DNA of 11,887 nt from CAZEER01 sp964586315 (GTDB lineage Bacteria; Fidelibacterota; Marinisomatia; Marinisomatales; UBA1611), in the NCBI GenBank assembly GCA_964586315.1, contig CAZPHE010000069.1, forward strand, positions 1 to 11,887. Direction: 5' to 3'. Below, in pieces: positions 9,001 through 11,887 of the stretch; positions within the stretch are counted from its first letter, which is position 1; every line of letters starts with the position of its first letter. The position numbers and the translations under genes are program-made. Below the pieces are notes generated by a model. That model was not told the DNA's origin, made no database searches, and saw only the letters and a program-made list of their open reading frames with translations.

Positions 9001-10562
9001 ATCAATCCGGTGCGACCTATACGACAGCTCTACAGTCCTTTACTGTAAACAGTGCCAATGATAATCCAGAAGGTTTAGTGTTGTTAAACCCACTGAATGA
9101 GTCCGTTATCACTGAGCTGCCGCTGGTTGTTGTATGGACACCCGCGACTGACCTTGATGGAGACAGTATCTGGTATGATGTACATCTTACGATGAACCGT
9201 GACATTATCGGTACAACCGCGGATAATTACTTTGTGATTGAGGATCTGGATGAAAACCGAGAATACTCCATATGGGTTGCCGCTGCAGATAACAATGGCG
9301 GCTCCGCAGAGTCTGAAGTACATGTGTTTAATGTGAATCTAGATAACGCTCCACCAGAGCCGTTTGATTTGCTGATGCCTGCAAATGAAACAATATTCAA
9401 CACAACCAGTGTTATGTTTCAGTGGGAGAGTAGCAGTGACCCTGATCCGATGGATCAGGTCACCTATCACCTGGAGCTCCATACGGACACGACACACATG
9501 GTCTTTGAAACAGATGAGACATCTTTCACAGTGGATGGACTGATGGATAATAGTATCTATCAGTGGTCTGTCTCGGCCCATGATATGAACGGAGAGATGG
9601 TTGAAAACACCAACGGACCCAACATGTTTGTTGTCAATGTTGAGAATGATGCGCCTACGGTATCTTCCTTAGTTGCACCATCCGATGGCAGTATCCAGAC
9701 GGATCTTACTCCTGGCTTTTATTGGACAGAAGCATCTGACCCTGATCCGATGGATCATGTTTCCTATACCATGACCTGGTGGGAAATGATGGGCGAACCT
9801 GAGTCAGTTGATCTAGACAGTAATGGAGTCACACCTGAGACGGATTTGATGGACAACACGGGATATGTCTGGACGGTTAGAGCCTTTGATATGAATGGGG
9901 CAGAGTCTCTATCAGACACGGCTCACTTTTATACAGATGCCTTTCCTGAGCCGCCTGCTGATTTTGCGACGGTAGCACCTGAAAATGAAGCAGAGGGCGT
10001 GGCCACAGAAGTGCAGTTTATCTGGAACGCTACTGTTGATCCTGATCCGGTAGAAACGATCTACTATCAATTGATCTACACAGATAACTGGCTGGATAGC
10101 ACATCCTATGTGTTTACTGAGCCATTGGAAGACACCACAATTACTCTGGTACTTGAAGATAACAGTCAATACTACTGGGGTGTAGTGGCCATGGATTCAG
10201 ATGGTTATATTGTAGGAAGCAATGGTAACACACCAAATACACTGGTGGTTGGCACTCTTTCAATAGATGGAGCTGATATACCTGAGGTATTCGCACTGCA
10301 TCAGAACTATCCGAATCCGTTTAATCCAACGACACAGATTAAATATGATTTACCAGAGAATACATTTGTGACCATAACACTGTATGATCTGATGGGACGT
10401 AAAATCCGGTCCCTGGTTAATCGCAATCAAGATGCCGGGTATCGATCTGTATACTGGAATGCTACAAATGATTACGGAGAACCTGTATCAGCTGGGATGT
10501 ATATCTATACGATCCAGGCTGGAGAATTCAGGCAGGTGAAGAAGATGATCCTTCTGAAGTAA
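1..10562 (+). CDS. Giant T9SS-secreted multidomain surface protein (5' partial)
   Basis: The reading frame is already open at the left edge: codons before the first ATG at 33 match residues inside the second repeat copy at 3664, and that ATG has no ribosome binding site, so the true start lies upstream. The visible part is 3519 residues, ending with TAA at 10560-10562. In order it shows a half Fn3 domain, YDSYGDG module, cysteine motif, PPC-like sandwich, interrupted Fn3 domains carrying CARDB-like, PPC-like and jelly-roll-like insertions, a second copy of the first part, fourteen Fn3/Ig-like domains, and a type A T9SS sorting domain. Composition is acidic, with scattered Cys pairs that suit an extracellular disulfide-bonded protein. 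No enzyme motif was seen. Family knowledge says such proteins cross the outer membrane through T9SS and are anchored to or released from the surface; an adhesin or surface-fibre role is inference. No frameshift is visible. Confidence 0.93.
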   Translation, partial: IWENQTINRNMTSYNIYRDGSFYDYQTPDITTYMDLDLAEGQYDYHVTSQYADGTETDPSNEVEVMIGAVDGCQTNEFLVTVDEGIYQSEVLWEIYSGDDLILSGGCPIVIEDDVIACLEDGSYILYMYDSYGDGWNGNYLRLWTATDFNGDGNLEYNQFFATTLESGYEGEVSFTVGESSQVLGCMDPDALNYNPDATIDDGSCLYAGEECATALDFTYQGGTTDGMFPVEGATLEAYDAVWYQFTLLQDWENLSVSLIGSDYDTQLELWGSCSDANYIAQNDDYDGLQSQINIEGAAAGLYYVKVYGFDTDFGNYVLTVNASGEPTYPTNLNLVAGISEVYLSWQPLNPASMVRAPAFDGTVEEHIEARYAKKLGAPEDAYQGRSRDDLMEEIARHDFPQTRNTDVIITLFDSYGDGHYGGDCDGCAYLLDSEGNILETLDGGWTGNENAYGPFTLDDGVYTIYWDESASWLSEQSMEATNADDASIVYGYGNAPEATFAIGEVSESKADLTVTAMTFDNWTGLATVTVANIGEVAASSFYTLIFTDMPDTTSLTPEGYVNYEWVGDASEAICAGCDTTFVVDDYSWTLSASLGGYDDQTYTIYAWVDAWGDYVIEPRGNYNNLFTAEYENTSPLTDVSWNVWRGEADVWTLTQNVTSSDWTPGDSIFYVDNDVTADIEYCYAISQVDGDVESPASPSECVTPLSYPDLPLPTDLSLTSTGFDVNLSWTSPLPYEGAPPIFLGEPSSLRQGGDAISGAVVITELGQLSGTTIGYTDDYDEVCPMEGTSPDVVYSFTPATSISVNISTCYSDFDTKLYVYENYAGNLAQTVYGGSACNDDYFYNDEQGDCTEWTSYLEGVSLMAGNTYYLVVDGWSYSEGNYVLEIEEQNPLLGYTIWSVDGNDYSVLGQADPNDTEWSTVLFNTEPFDISLAMTATYIIPGIPYFLESDVVGPVTETVSIEDEDNPRNLTAMVDADDVHLMWDPPFDATNIELAYDDGVVANAWYYGGAVAVRFRVNGTYAIHGLANSVWTGGWPDAYLGETPFTLSVLAVDAATDLPGDTLYQEDVLVDADPTSETYGWAMTSTLAESPVTVTGDVFIMYSDFGYDFENDIAGPDMDMMNCDGGLDFPGNRYNWNVSVENEWSLDVNYDEFSGCGDWILHMNADFTVGDGASFGNDGVWVDAMGQPSISDLPPVFADMEAASTKEMPMELVNPPVSGPIWENQTINRNMTSYNIYRNGDLEHEQDPNITDYIDLNVESGDYGYYVTAEYSDGHESDPSNQVDVFIDACVASEFIVTVDGGYFPDEVTWYLYDTDDGTEILSGGCPIYVEDALNVCLDDGTYSLYMYDSYGDGWNGNILTLWIYDGSDYTEAYSFTLESGSSGMENFNVGESSQVFGCTDPEALNYNPDANTDDGSCVYEGDTCDNPFQFSTLGGTLDGSVSVEGALTEPGDEHWYLIGMSQSMDNLSISLAGSDFDTQLEIWAGCDEDGYLAYNDDYDGLQSQIDLALSEIGIDWIYWIKVFGYGDAFGEYVLTVDTWNNSYSATDLTALGGLNQVYLEWTPGQTSSSPSTALAGASPFEGTVEEHIEARYAKKQGAPEDAYEGRSRDALMEEIANHQGSTQTRDTEVIITLYDSYGDGHYGGDCDGCVYVLDEDGNVLETLEGGWYGTENAYGPFTFGDGVYYVSWNPTASWLSEQSMEVTDASDASIVYGSGDAPEACFTLGSGYSCSTTPDLMVSDITINSWTGVATATVSNIGGVDAGGFYAMAFNGLPDTTNLYPSYLTYGWVNRLEAGQTIEVALEYGTIPGSLGGYDDQTYTIYAWADAWGDYVIEPGGNYNNLASTEYNNTSPLENTVWSIYRETADGPAPGGDITGVEAGDDWLPGDRISYTDTDVTIGVEICYFVHQIDNGDQTESTNTACATPVAFPLLAPENGSMITDLTPTFHWEEPEEDMQTIVGGGTGFDPSITGGQGQTTNTNTTRSIVSYSVYVSTDESFTGHTPEVVITNSYTPETDLSEDAVYYWKIAALGDDGITTESSIWSFWTNSVNSAPAEFSLLEPQDGAVLDIFNPELSWNPTTDVDLNDEVNYIVELGTDINNLSVLETVSDTDYDLSDLSDNTTYYWQITAIDIDGATTENTGGYRSFTINSMNDNPGEFDLLSPEHNSMVTDLTPTFHWEEPEDPDDITSMGGGDTAPGNVSRSGIGSNGNTGSSRYIVSYSVYVSMDETFTGVTPGVVSTTTYTQETDLLEDAVYYWKVVAEDENGGRTESEIWSFWTNSENSHPNEFSLLEPIGGVVLTVFNPEMVWSSTTDPDLDDTELTYSLEMGTDFNNLTVVYTGPDTVFTASDLSENTTYYWQVHATDPSGASTQNSGGYQSFRIDVENDLPLEFGLVAPENTSMVTDLTPTFHWEEPDDPDDEQTVSSGNIGSAYSRSGSHSTTNNTSNSRSIVSYNVYVSEDETFAGVEPDVVDTNTYTPATNLAENAMHYWKVEAVDDDGGVTSSETWSFWTNNANSTPAAFYLITPTEGEETGIRPTFTWTASSDNDLYDVLEYIFSYGLDPYSLMEVSTGDNVTYTPNTDLTDNTDYVWQVTAMDQAGASYTTPLQGFRVNSGNDDPAGFSLISPDSGVIIPDSDVLLTWDIAIDEDGDPLSYALYFGGDADALESIDTLEVNYYEANDLTEGNYFWKVTAFDELGGNTTTDTWSFFVELNDPPTAFSITEPVDGSELTTLTPFMDWSSSSDPDQLDTVRYTLYLDTPDPGVVAIDVDTVSSYQVDESLDDNTTYYWKVVAHDLNGGSTENTDGYHSFSINTANDLPGDFALLSPDSGSMVTDLTPTLHWEIPTDPDERTNRSIVAYYVYLDTNLTNTVPDTVSTNSYSPSELLEDAMYYWMVEAVDDDGGVTGSGTWSFWTNNANSAPAAFSLLTPASGEETGLMPTFSWNMSSDEDMYDNISYTIFYGSDPMELTDDGVGSDLVYTLDEDLMDNTDYFWQVSAMDQSGATYTTALQSFTVNSANDNPEGLVLLNPLNESVITELPLVVVWTPATDLDGDSIWYDVHLTMNRDIIGTTADNYFVIEDLDENREYSIWVAAADNNGGSAESEVHVFNVNLDNAPPEPFDLLMPANETIFNTTSVMFQWESSSDPDPMDQVTYHLELHTDTTHMVFETDETSFTVDGLMDNSIYQWSVSAHDMNGEMVENTNGPNMFVVNVENDAPTVSSLVAPSDGSIQTDLTPGFYWTEASDPDPMDHVSYTMTWWEMMGEPESVDLDSNGVTPETDLMDNTGYVWTVRAFDMNGAESLSDTAHFYTDAFPEPPADFATVAPENEAEGVATEVQFIWNATVDPDPVETIYYQLIYTDNWLDSTSYVFTEPLEDTTITLVLEDNSQYYWGVVAMDSDGYIVGSNGNTPNTLVVGTLSIDGADIPEVFALHQNYPNPFNPTTQIKYDLPENTFVTITLYDLMGRKIRSLVNRNQDAGYRSVYWNATNDYGEPVSAGMYIYTIQAGEFRQVKKMILLK
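204..545 (+). other. YDSYGDGWNG module, unit 1
   Basis: The segment begins with DGCQTNEF and has two further cysteines (SGGCPI at about 318, IACLED at about 351), then the motif YDSYGDGWNG at 387-416 and a beta-rich close ending VGES. A parallel module lies in unit 2 with the motif at 4047-4076, and shorter relatives of the motif occur at 1239 and 4908. The motif is common in secreted proteins of marine FCB bacteria; its Asp/Gly pattern suggests metal binding, but this is inference. Confidence 0.6.
555..617 (+). other. Cys-bounded DDGSC motif (copy 2 at 4197-4259)
   Basis: The segment starts Gly-Cys, continues DPDALNYNPDA and closes DDGSC. The equivalent at 4197-4259 keeps both cysteines and the NYNPDA core. 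The two cysteines 19 residues apart and the clustered Asp/Asn suggest a small disulfide-closed, possibly calcium-binding turn between the YDSYGDG module and the PPC-like domain. I know the motif from T9SS cargo of marine bacteria but know no assigned function. Confidence 0.65.
636..974 (+). other. PPC-like beta-sandwich domain, unit 1
   Basis: About 113 residues starting at a Cys, with the pattern WYQFTL, then LSVSLIGSDYDTQLELWG, a DDYDG loop, YYVKVYGF and GNYVLTV. This is the typical course of bacterial pre-peptidase C-terminal (PPC)-type domains: a D-T-x-L-x-L/I-W/Y strand, then N-D-D, then YYV-x-V-x-G and G-x-Y-x-L. The unit 2 equivalent is at 4278-4622. PPC domains are non-catalytic accessory modules of secreted proteins. 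Confidence 0.65.
1083..1202 (+). other. Charged, probably helical segment inside a split Fn3 (copy 2 at 4746-4866)
   Basis: About 40 residues with Glu, Arg and Lys enriched (EEHIEARYAKK, GAPEDAY, GRSRD, LMEEIA), unlike the acidic beta-rich remainder of the protein. The copy at 4746-4866 is strongly conserved and includes a 37-bp exact match (1092-1128 with 4758-4794). It follows directly after the LSW strand of an Fn3 domain and precedes the second YDSYGDG module. I do not recognise it. Confidence 0.5.
1533..1910 (+). other. CARDB-like domain, unit 1
   Basis: The domain opens with ADLTVTAM and continues with WTGLATVTVANIGEVAAS, a pattern typical of CARDB-type adhesion sandwiches (D-L-x-V, then x-V-x-N-x-G). 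It ends with QTYTIYAWVDAWGDYVIEP and GNYNNL, the usual closing D-x-x-x-x-V-x-E-x-x-x-x-N-N motif. The unit 2 copy spans about 5205-5564. The middle is diverged: unit 1 has a Cys pair (CAGC at about 1728) where unit 2 has none. Confidence 0.65.
2262..2669 (+). other. Second PPC-like domain, only in unit 1
   Basis: The domain shows PDVVYSFTPA, ISVNISTCYSDFDTKLYVY, ACNDDY, then LMAGNTYYLVVDGW and EGNYVLEIEE. It is a PPC-type sandwich, clearly a different subtype from the one at 636-974. It sits between LSWTSPLP (about 2187) and LLGYTIWSVDG (about 2679), that is, within an interrupted Fn3 domain. No copy is found after unit 2. Confidence 0.65.
2973..3510 (+). other. Jelly-roll-like domain inserted in an Fn3 domain
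   Basis: About 179 residues beginning IELAYDDGV and containing AVAVRFRVNG, PFTLSVLAVD, DVFIMYSDFGYD and, near the end, GDWILHMNADF. From memory this matches a beta-sandwich module common in T9SS cargo (a Y-D-D-G start, an A-V-R-F strand, a late G-D-W-x-x-x strand); I cannot give a family accession. It follows VHLMWDPPF and is followed, after a linker, by SYNIYRNG, so it splits an Fn3 domain. Confidence 0.5.
3664..3718 (+). repeat. 55-bp exact repeat, copy 2
   Basis: This is identical to bases 1-55 and marks the in-frame junction where the jelly-roll tail of one unit (VNPPVSGP just upstream) joins the Fn3 half-domain of the next unit. Confidence 0.95.
3664..5792 (+). repeat. Long in-frame repeat, copy 2
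   Basis: This is the counterpart of 1-2126 with the same domain order. It lacks the second half of the unit: where copy 1 continues into a PPC-like and a jelly-roll-like domain (2127-3663), copy 2 passes directly into the Fn3 array at 5793. The copy is therefore either a truncated second unit or the last unit of a longer tandem series that begins upstream of the window. Confidence 0.92.
6510..6550 (+). repeat. 41-bp exact repeat in A-type Fn3 domains (copy 2 at 7209-7249)
   Basis: Bases 6510-6550 and 7209-7249 are identical and encode MVTDLTPTFHWEE plus most of the next codon. The related domains at 5820 and 8500 encode nearly the same peptide with several synonymous differences, so the exact match between these two reflects recent copying as well as protein-level conservation. 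Confidence 0.9.
7173..8462 (+). repeat. Four-domain super-repeat A-C-D-B, copy 1
   Basis: The domains starting at 7173, 7563, 7863 and 8154 pair in order with those at 8463, 8769, 9069 and 9357. Shared marks are WSFWTNNANS then AAF and GEETG (A to C boundary), DQxGA near the end of C, a short D domain with DxDGD, and SSSDPD in B. The array therefore grew partly by duplication of four domains at once. Confidence 0.7.
8463..9656 (+). repeat. Four-domain super-repeat A-C-D-B, copy 2
   Basis: Counterpart of 7173-8462 and 96 bp shorter. Most of the difference is the loss or absence of the low-complexity loop found in the A domain at 7266-7352; here the A domain has only RTNR in that position. Confidence 0.7.
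10278..10559 (+). other. Type A T9SS C-terminal sorting domain
   Basis: The last 94 residues read IPEVFALHQNYPNPFNPTT, followed by a strand with TITLYDLMGRKIRSL, then GYRSVYWNATND, GEPVSAGMYIYTI and the end KKMILLK. This is the standard order of the T9SS type A sorting domain: the NYPNPFNP box, a Y-D-x-x-G-R-x-V/I strand, W-x-G/A-x-D-x-x-G, S-G-x-Y-x-Y, and a Lys-rich tail. It directs export through the outer-membrane T9SS channel and is normally cleaved or exchanged for a surface anchor. Confidence 0.95.
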
Positions 10563-10584
10563 TCTACCGATTACAAATGAATCG

Positions 10585-10620
10585 AAGAGAAAGCTCCTTT
10601 TTGGGGCTTTCTCTTTTTTT
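10585..10620 (+). terminator. Rho-independent terminator of the giant gene
   Basis: It starts 23 bp after the stop codon. The arms at 10586-10597 and 10603-10614 pair over 12 bp with one G-T wobble, extendable by one A-T pair at 10585/10615, around a TTTTT loop. The 3' arm runs into a T tract ending at 10620. The hairpin indicates that the giant gene ends its transcript here and that the next gene is transcribed separately. Confidence 0.92.
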
Positions 10621-10774
10621 AATATCGAATGAGTGCATAGGTTGCAGAATATCCTGCGAAGAAAATATATCAAAAATTCATTAAAACGATTTATGAGGTT
10701 TATTTAATAAACTTTTCGTAAAATACTAACGACTTGATTTGATTATTTCATAAAGTTTTAGAGAGATTATAGTA

Positions 10775-10780
10775 TATAAT
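10775..10780 (+). promoter_or_regulatory. Possible -10 element of the second gene
   Basis: TATAAT lies 63 bp before the start codon in the spacer after the terminator. No good -35 hexamer lies 16-18 bp upstream, and in AT-rich sequence such a hexamer can occur by chance. FCB bacteria also use promoter sequences that differ from the E. coli type, so this is only a candidate. Confidence 0.25.
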
Positions 10781-10830
10781 TTTTTGGTAAGCTAATCCAC
10801 TTTGAAATATTCTTTATTATAAACAGCAAA

Positions 10831-10835
10831 AGGAG
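10831..10835 (+). promoter_or_regulatory. Ribosome binding site of the second gene
   Basis: AGGAG is preceded by a run of A and stands 8 bases before the ATG at 10844. It fixes the start of the second gene, in agreement with the signal peptide that follows immediately. Confidence 0.85.
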
Positions 10836-10843
10836 CACTCTTT

Positions 10844-11887
10844 ATGCGTTATATTTTGGTATTTTTAACTTTTTTTTATTCTTCATTACTTCTTGCTCAA
10901 CCATCTGTTACGTTTGATCCAACAAGTATTGCAGTTACCGCGACTACTGCGGATGACATAAGTGAAAATTTAACCATAACAAATGTTGGTGATAGTGATC
11001 TCACCTGGAGTGTAGAAGCATCCGGGGATGTTCATTACAGTCTTTCTGCAGCGGAAGGGACCGTGTCAGCAGGTGCTTCTACCACACTGGTATTAACTGA
11101 GGCCGCAGCTGATCATCCTGATGGTGGAACGTATGAGAGTGAGCTTCGTTTTATTACCAATGATCCCAGTAACGCAATTACGGATATTCCGGTTACGATC
11201 ACACTGACAGGTACGCCGGTCATGAGTGTGAGTGTAACCAGTATTGATTTTGGAGAAGTTATTTCTCTTACATCTGATACGGTTTCATTTACCATTTCGA
11301 ATTCAGGCGATGATGACCTCACACTTAGCGGAGCAACCACGGTTGATGAGTTCAGTCTTTTAGAAACGTCTGCAACGCTTAGCCCTGCAACTTCTTATGA
11401 AATGCAGGTCGTATTCAATCCCCTTACAGCGGGAACGTATACCGATAATATTACACTGACAACCAACGACCCTGCAGCAGCTACATTGGCTATTCCTCTG
11501 ACGGCTATTGGACTTGATCCTCCAGATATTGATGTGAGTGTTACTTCACTGAGTTCCAGTGTGACAACTGGTGCGACGGATGACCAGACCTTTACCATTT
11601 CGAATTCAGGTGGTTCAAATCTTGAATTTGGTTTCAATGTGGAGTACCTGGACATTAACCCAACCATAACCTTTGTAAAAGAAGACTATGCCGATGCTGC
11701 TTTAGAAGAAAATCAAGATCGAATTACGGATGAAGTCTGGATCACAAGAAATAACAATCGAGGACTGATCAATTATTATTCAGAAGACTATTTTTATCAT
11801 GATTCAAGTCCTTTGGGCACTGAGTGGCACTGGGGACCTGCTACCAATGAAGATAACTATTTATGGGAGGAATGGGATGCTGCAGTT
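10844..11887 (+). CDS. Secreted protein with ASH/choice-of-anchor-D-like repeats (3' partial)
   Basis: ATG at 10844 follows a good AGGAG and opens a frame that runs to the window end without a stop (348 codons). Residues 1-18 (MRYILVFLTFFYSSLLLA) are a signal peptide with likely cleavage before Gln19. Residues about 20-125, 127-222 and 224-267 form three related beta-sandwich repeats with the pattern I-x-F/V, then L-T-I-T/S-N-x-G-D-x-D-L-x, then TNDP and IPLT near the end. This fits ASPM-SPD2-Hydin (ASH)/choice-of-anchor D domains, non-catalytic modules frequent in secreted FCB proteins. The third repeat appears short, and the last 80 residues (from about EYLDINP) are rich in Trp, Tyr, Asn and acidic residues and not firmly recognised. 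It has its own terminator-separated transcript. A C-terminal T9SS domain outside the window is likely but not seen. Confidence 0.9.
   Translation, partial: MRYILVFLTFFYSSLLLAQPSVTFDPTSIAVTATTADDISENLTITNVGDSDLTWSVEASGDVHYSLSAAEGTVSAGASTTLVLTEAAADHPDGGTYESELRFITNDPSNAITDIPVTITLTGTPVMSVSVTSIDFGEVISLTSDTVSFTISNSGDDDLTLSGATTVDEFSLLETSATLSPATSYEMQVVFNPLTAGTYTDNITLTTNDPAAATLAIPLTAIGLDPPDIDVSVTSLSSSVTTGATDDQTFTISNSGGSNLEFGFNVEYLDINPTITFVKEDYADAALEENQDRITDEVWITRNNNRGLINYYSEDYFYHDSSPLGTEWHWGPATNEDNYLWEEWDAAV
11288..11307 (+). repeat. 20-bp exact repeat within ASH-like domains (copy 2 at 11591-11610)
   Basis: The same 20 bases, encoding FTISNSG, occur 303 bp (101 codons) apart at equivalent positions of the second and third repeat of the second protein. 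Identity at all synonymous positions supports tandem duplication of the domain. Confidence 0.85.

Larger units (their letters stand above)
5793..10277 (+). repeat. Array of 14 Fn3/Ig-like domains
   Basis: Fourteen domains of about 96-130 residues start near 5793, 6168, 6474, 6864, 7173, 7563, 7863, 8154, 8463, 8769, 9069, 9357, 9657 and 9957. Each opens like F-x-L-L-x-P-x-x-G, has a W strand (TPTFHWEEP type), a Y-x-V/L strand, a D-N-T-x-Y-x-W-x-V-x-A-x-D element and closes with a WSFWTN or SFxIN strand and NxxP linker. The pattern is fibronectin type III-like. Sequence subtypes appear in the order A B A B A C D B A C D B E F. The array probably forms a long rod holding the N-terminal modules away from the surface; that is inference. 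Confidence 0.85.
10621..10843. other. AT-rich intergenic spacer
   Basis: These 223 bp contain no convincing reading frame and are visibly more AT-rich than the flanking genes. They hold a TATAAT hexamer at 10775-10780, a 15-bp palindrome at 10698-10712 (GTTTATT, one T, AATAAAC) and the ribosome binding site of the next gene. No RNA gene was seen. Confidence 0.7.

Noticed and set aside
5793..10277. Cadherin repeats
   Set aside because: The A-x-D-x-x-G motifs and acidic DPD linkers resemble cadherins, but the W strand position, YYWxVxA element and WSF closing strand follow Fn3/Ig-like order, and the cadherin LDRE and DxNDNxP motifs are missing.
10621..10843. Small gene or RNA gene in the spacer
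   Set aside because: The spacer contains many stops in all frames and no strong hairpin apart from the terminator and a short AT palindrome.
810..11667. Numerous open frames of 60-150 codons on the opposite strand and in other forward frames
   Set aside because: All lie inside the two long coding regions, show no ribosome binding sites or recognisable domains, and the peptides repeat only because the underlying gene repeats. They are shadow frames.

Overview
The window holds the 3' part of one giant secreted-protein gene and the 5' part of a second secreted-protein gene. Both are on the + strand, separated by a strong terminator and a short AT-rich spacer. The first protein ends in a type A C-terminal sorting domain of the type IX secretion system (T9SS), with the box NYPNPFNPTT and a lysine-rich tail. 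It also carries modules rich in acidic residues, YDSYGDGWNG motifs and the cysteine motif DPDALNYNPDATIDDGSC. That combination is typical of marine members of the Fibrobacteres-Chlorobi-Bacteroidetes (FCB) group. From memory of similar proteins I favour Candidatus Marinimicrobia (SAR406, Neomarinimicrobiota) or a close relative; this is inference, since there is no rRNA or housekeeping gene to place it.

Layout: 1-10562 is a single uninterrupted reading frame (at least 3519 residues, 5' end outside the window). It has three regions. (i) 1-3663 is a complex unit: Fn3 half-domain, YDSYGDG module, cysteine motif, PPC-like beta-sandwich, then Fn3 domains interrupted by other domains (helical segment plus second YDSYGDG module plus CARDB-like domain; a second PPC-like domain; a jelly-roll-like domain). 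(ii) 3664-5792 is a second, diverged copy of the first 2.1 kb of that unit, in frame and offset by 3663 bp. (iii) 5793-10277 is an array of 14 Fn3/Ig-like domains, followed by the sorting domain (10278-10559). A 13-bp hairpin with a T tract follows the stop codon.

10621-10843 is AT-rich spacer. A gene starting at 10844 has a clear ribosome binding site and signal peptide and encodes about three ASH/choice-of-anchor-D-like beta-sandwich repeats, then a segment I do not recognise; it runs off the window.

Both products look like large exported structural or adhesive proteins. No catalytic motif was recognised. The most notable features are the repeat structure and its history: a 1221-residue in-frame duplication with exact-identity patches, a higher-order domain register in the Fn3 array, and repeated use of the same Fn3 loop (between strands B and C) as the place where extra domains or linkers are inserted.
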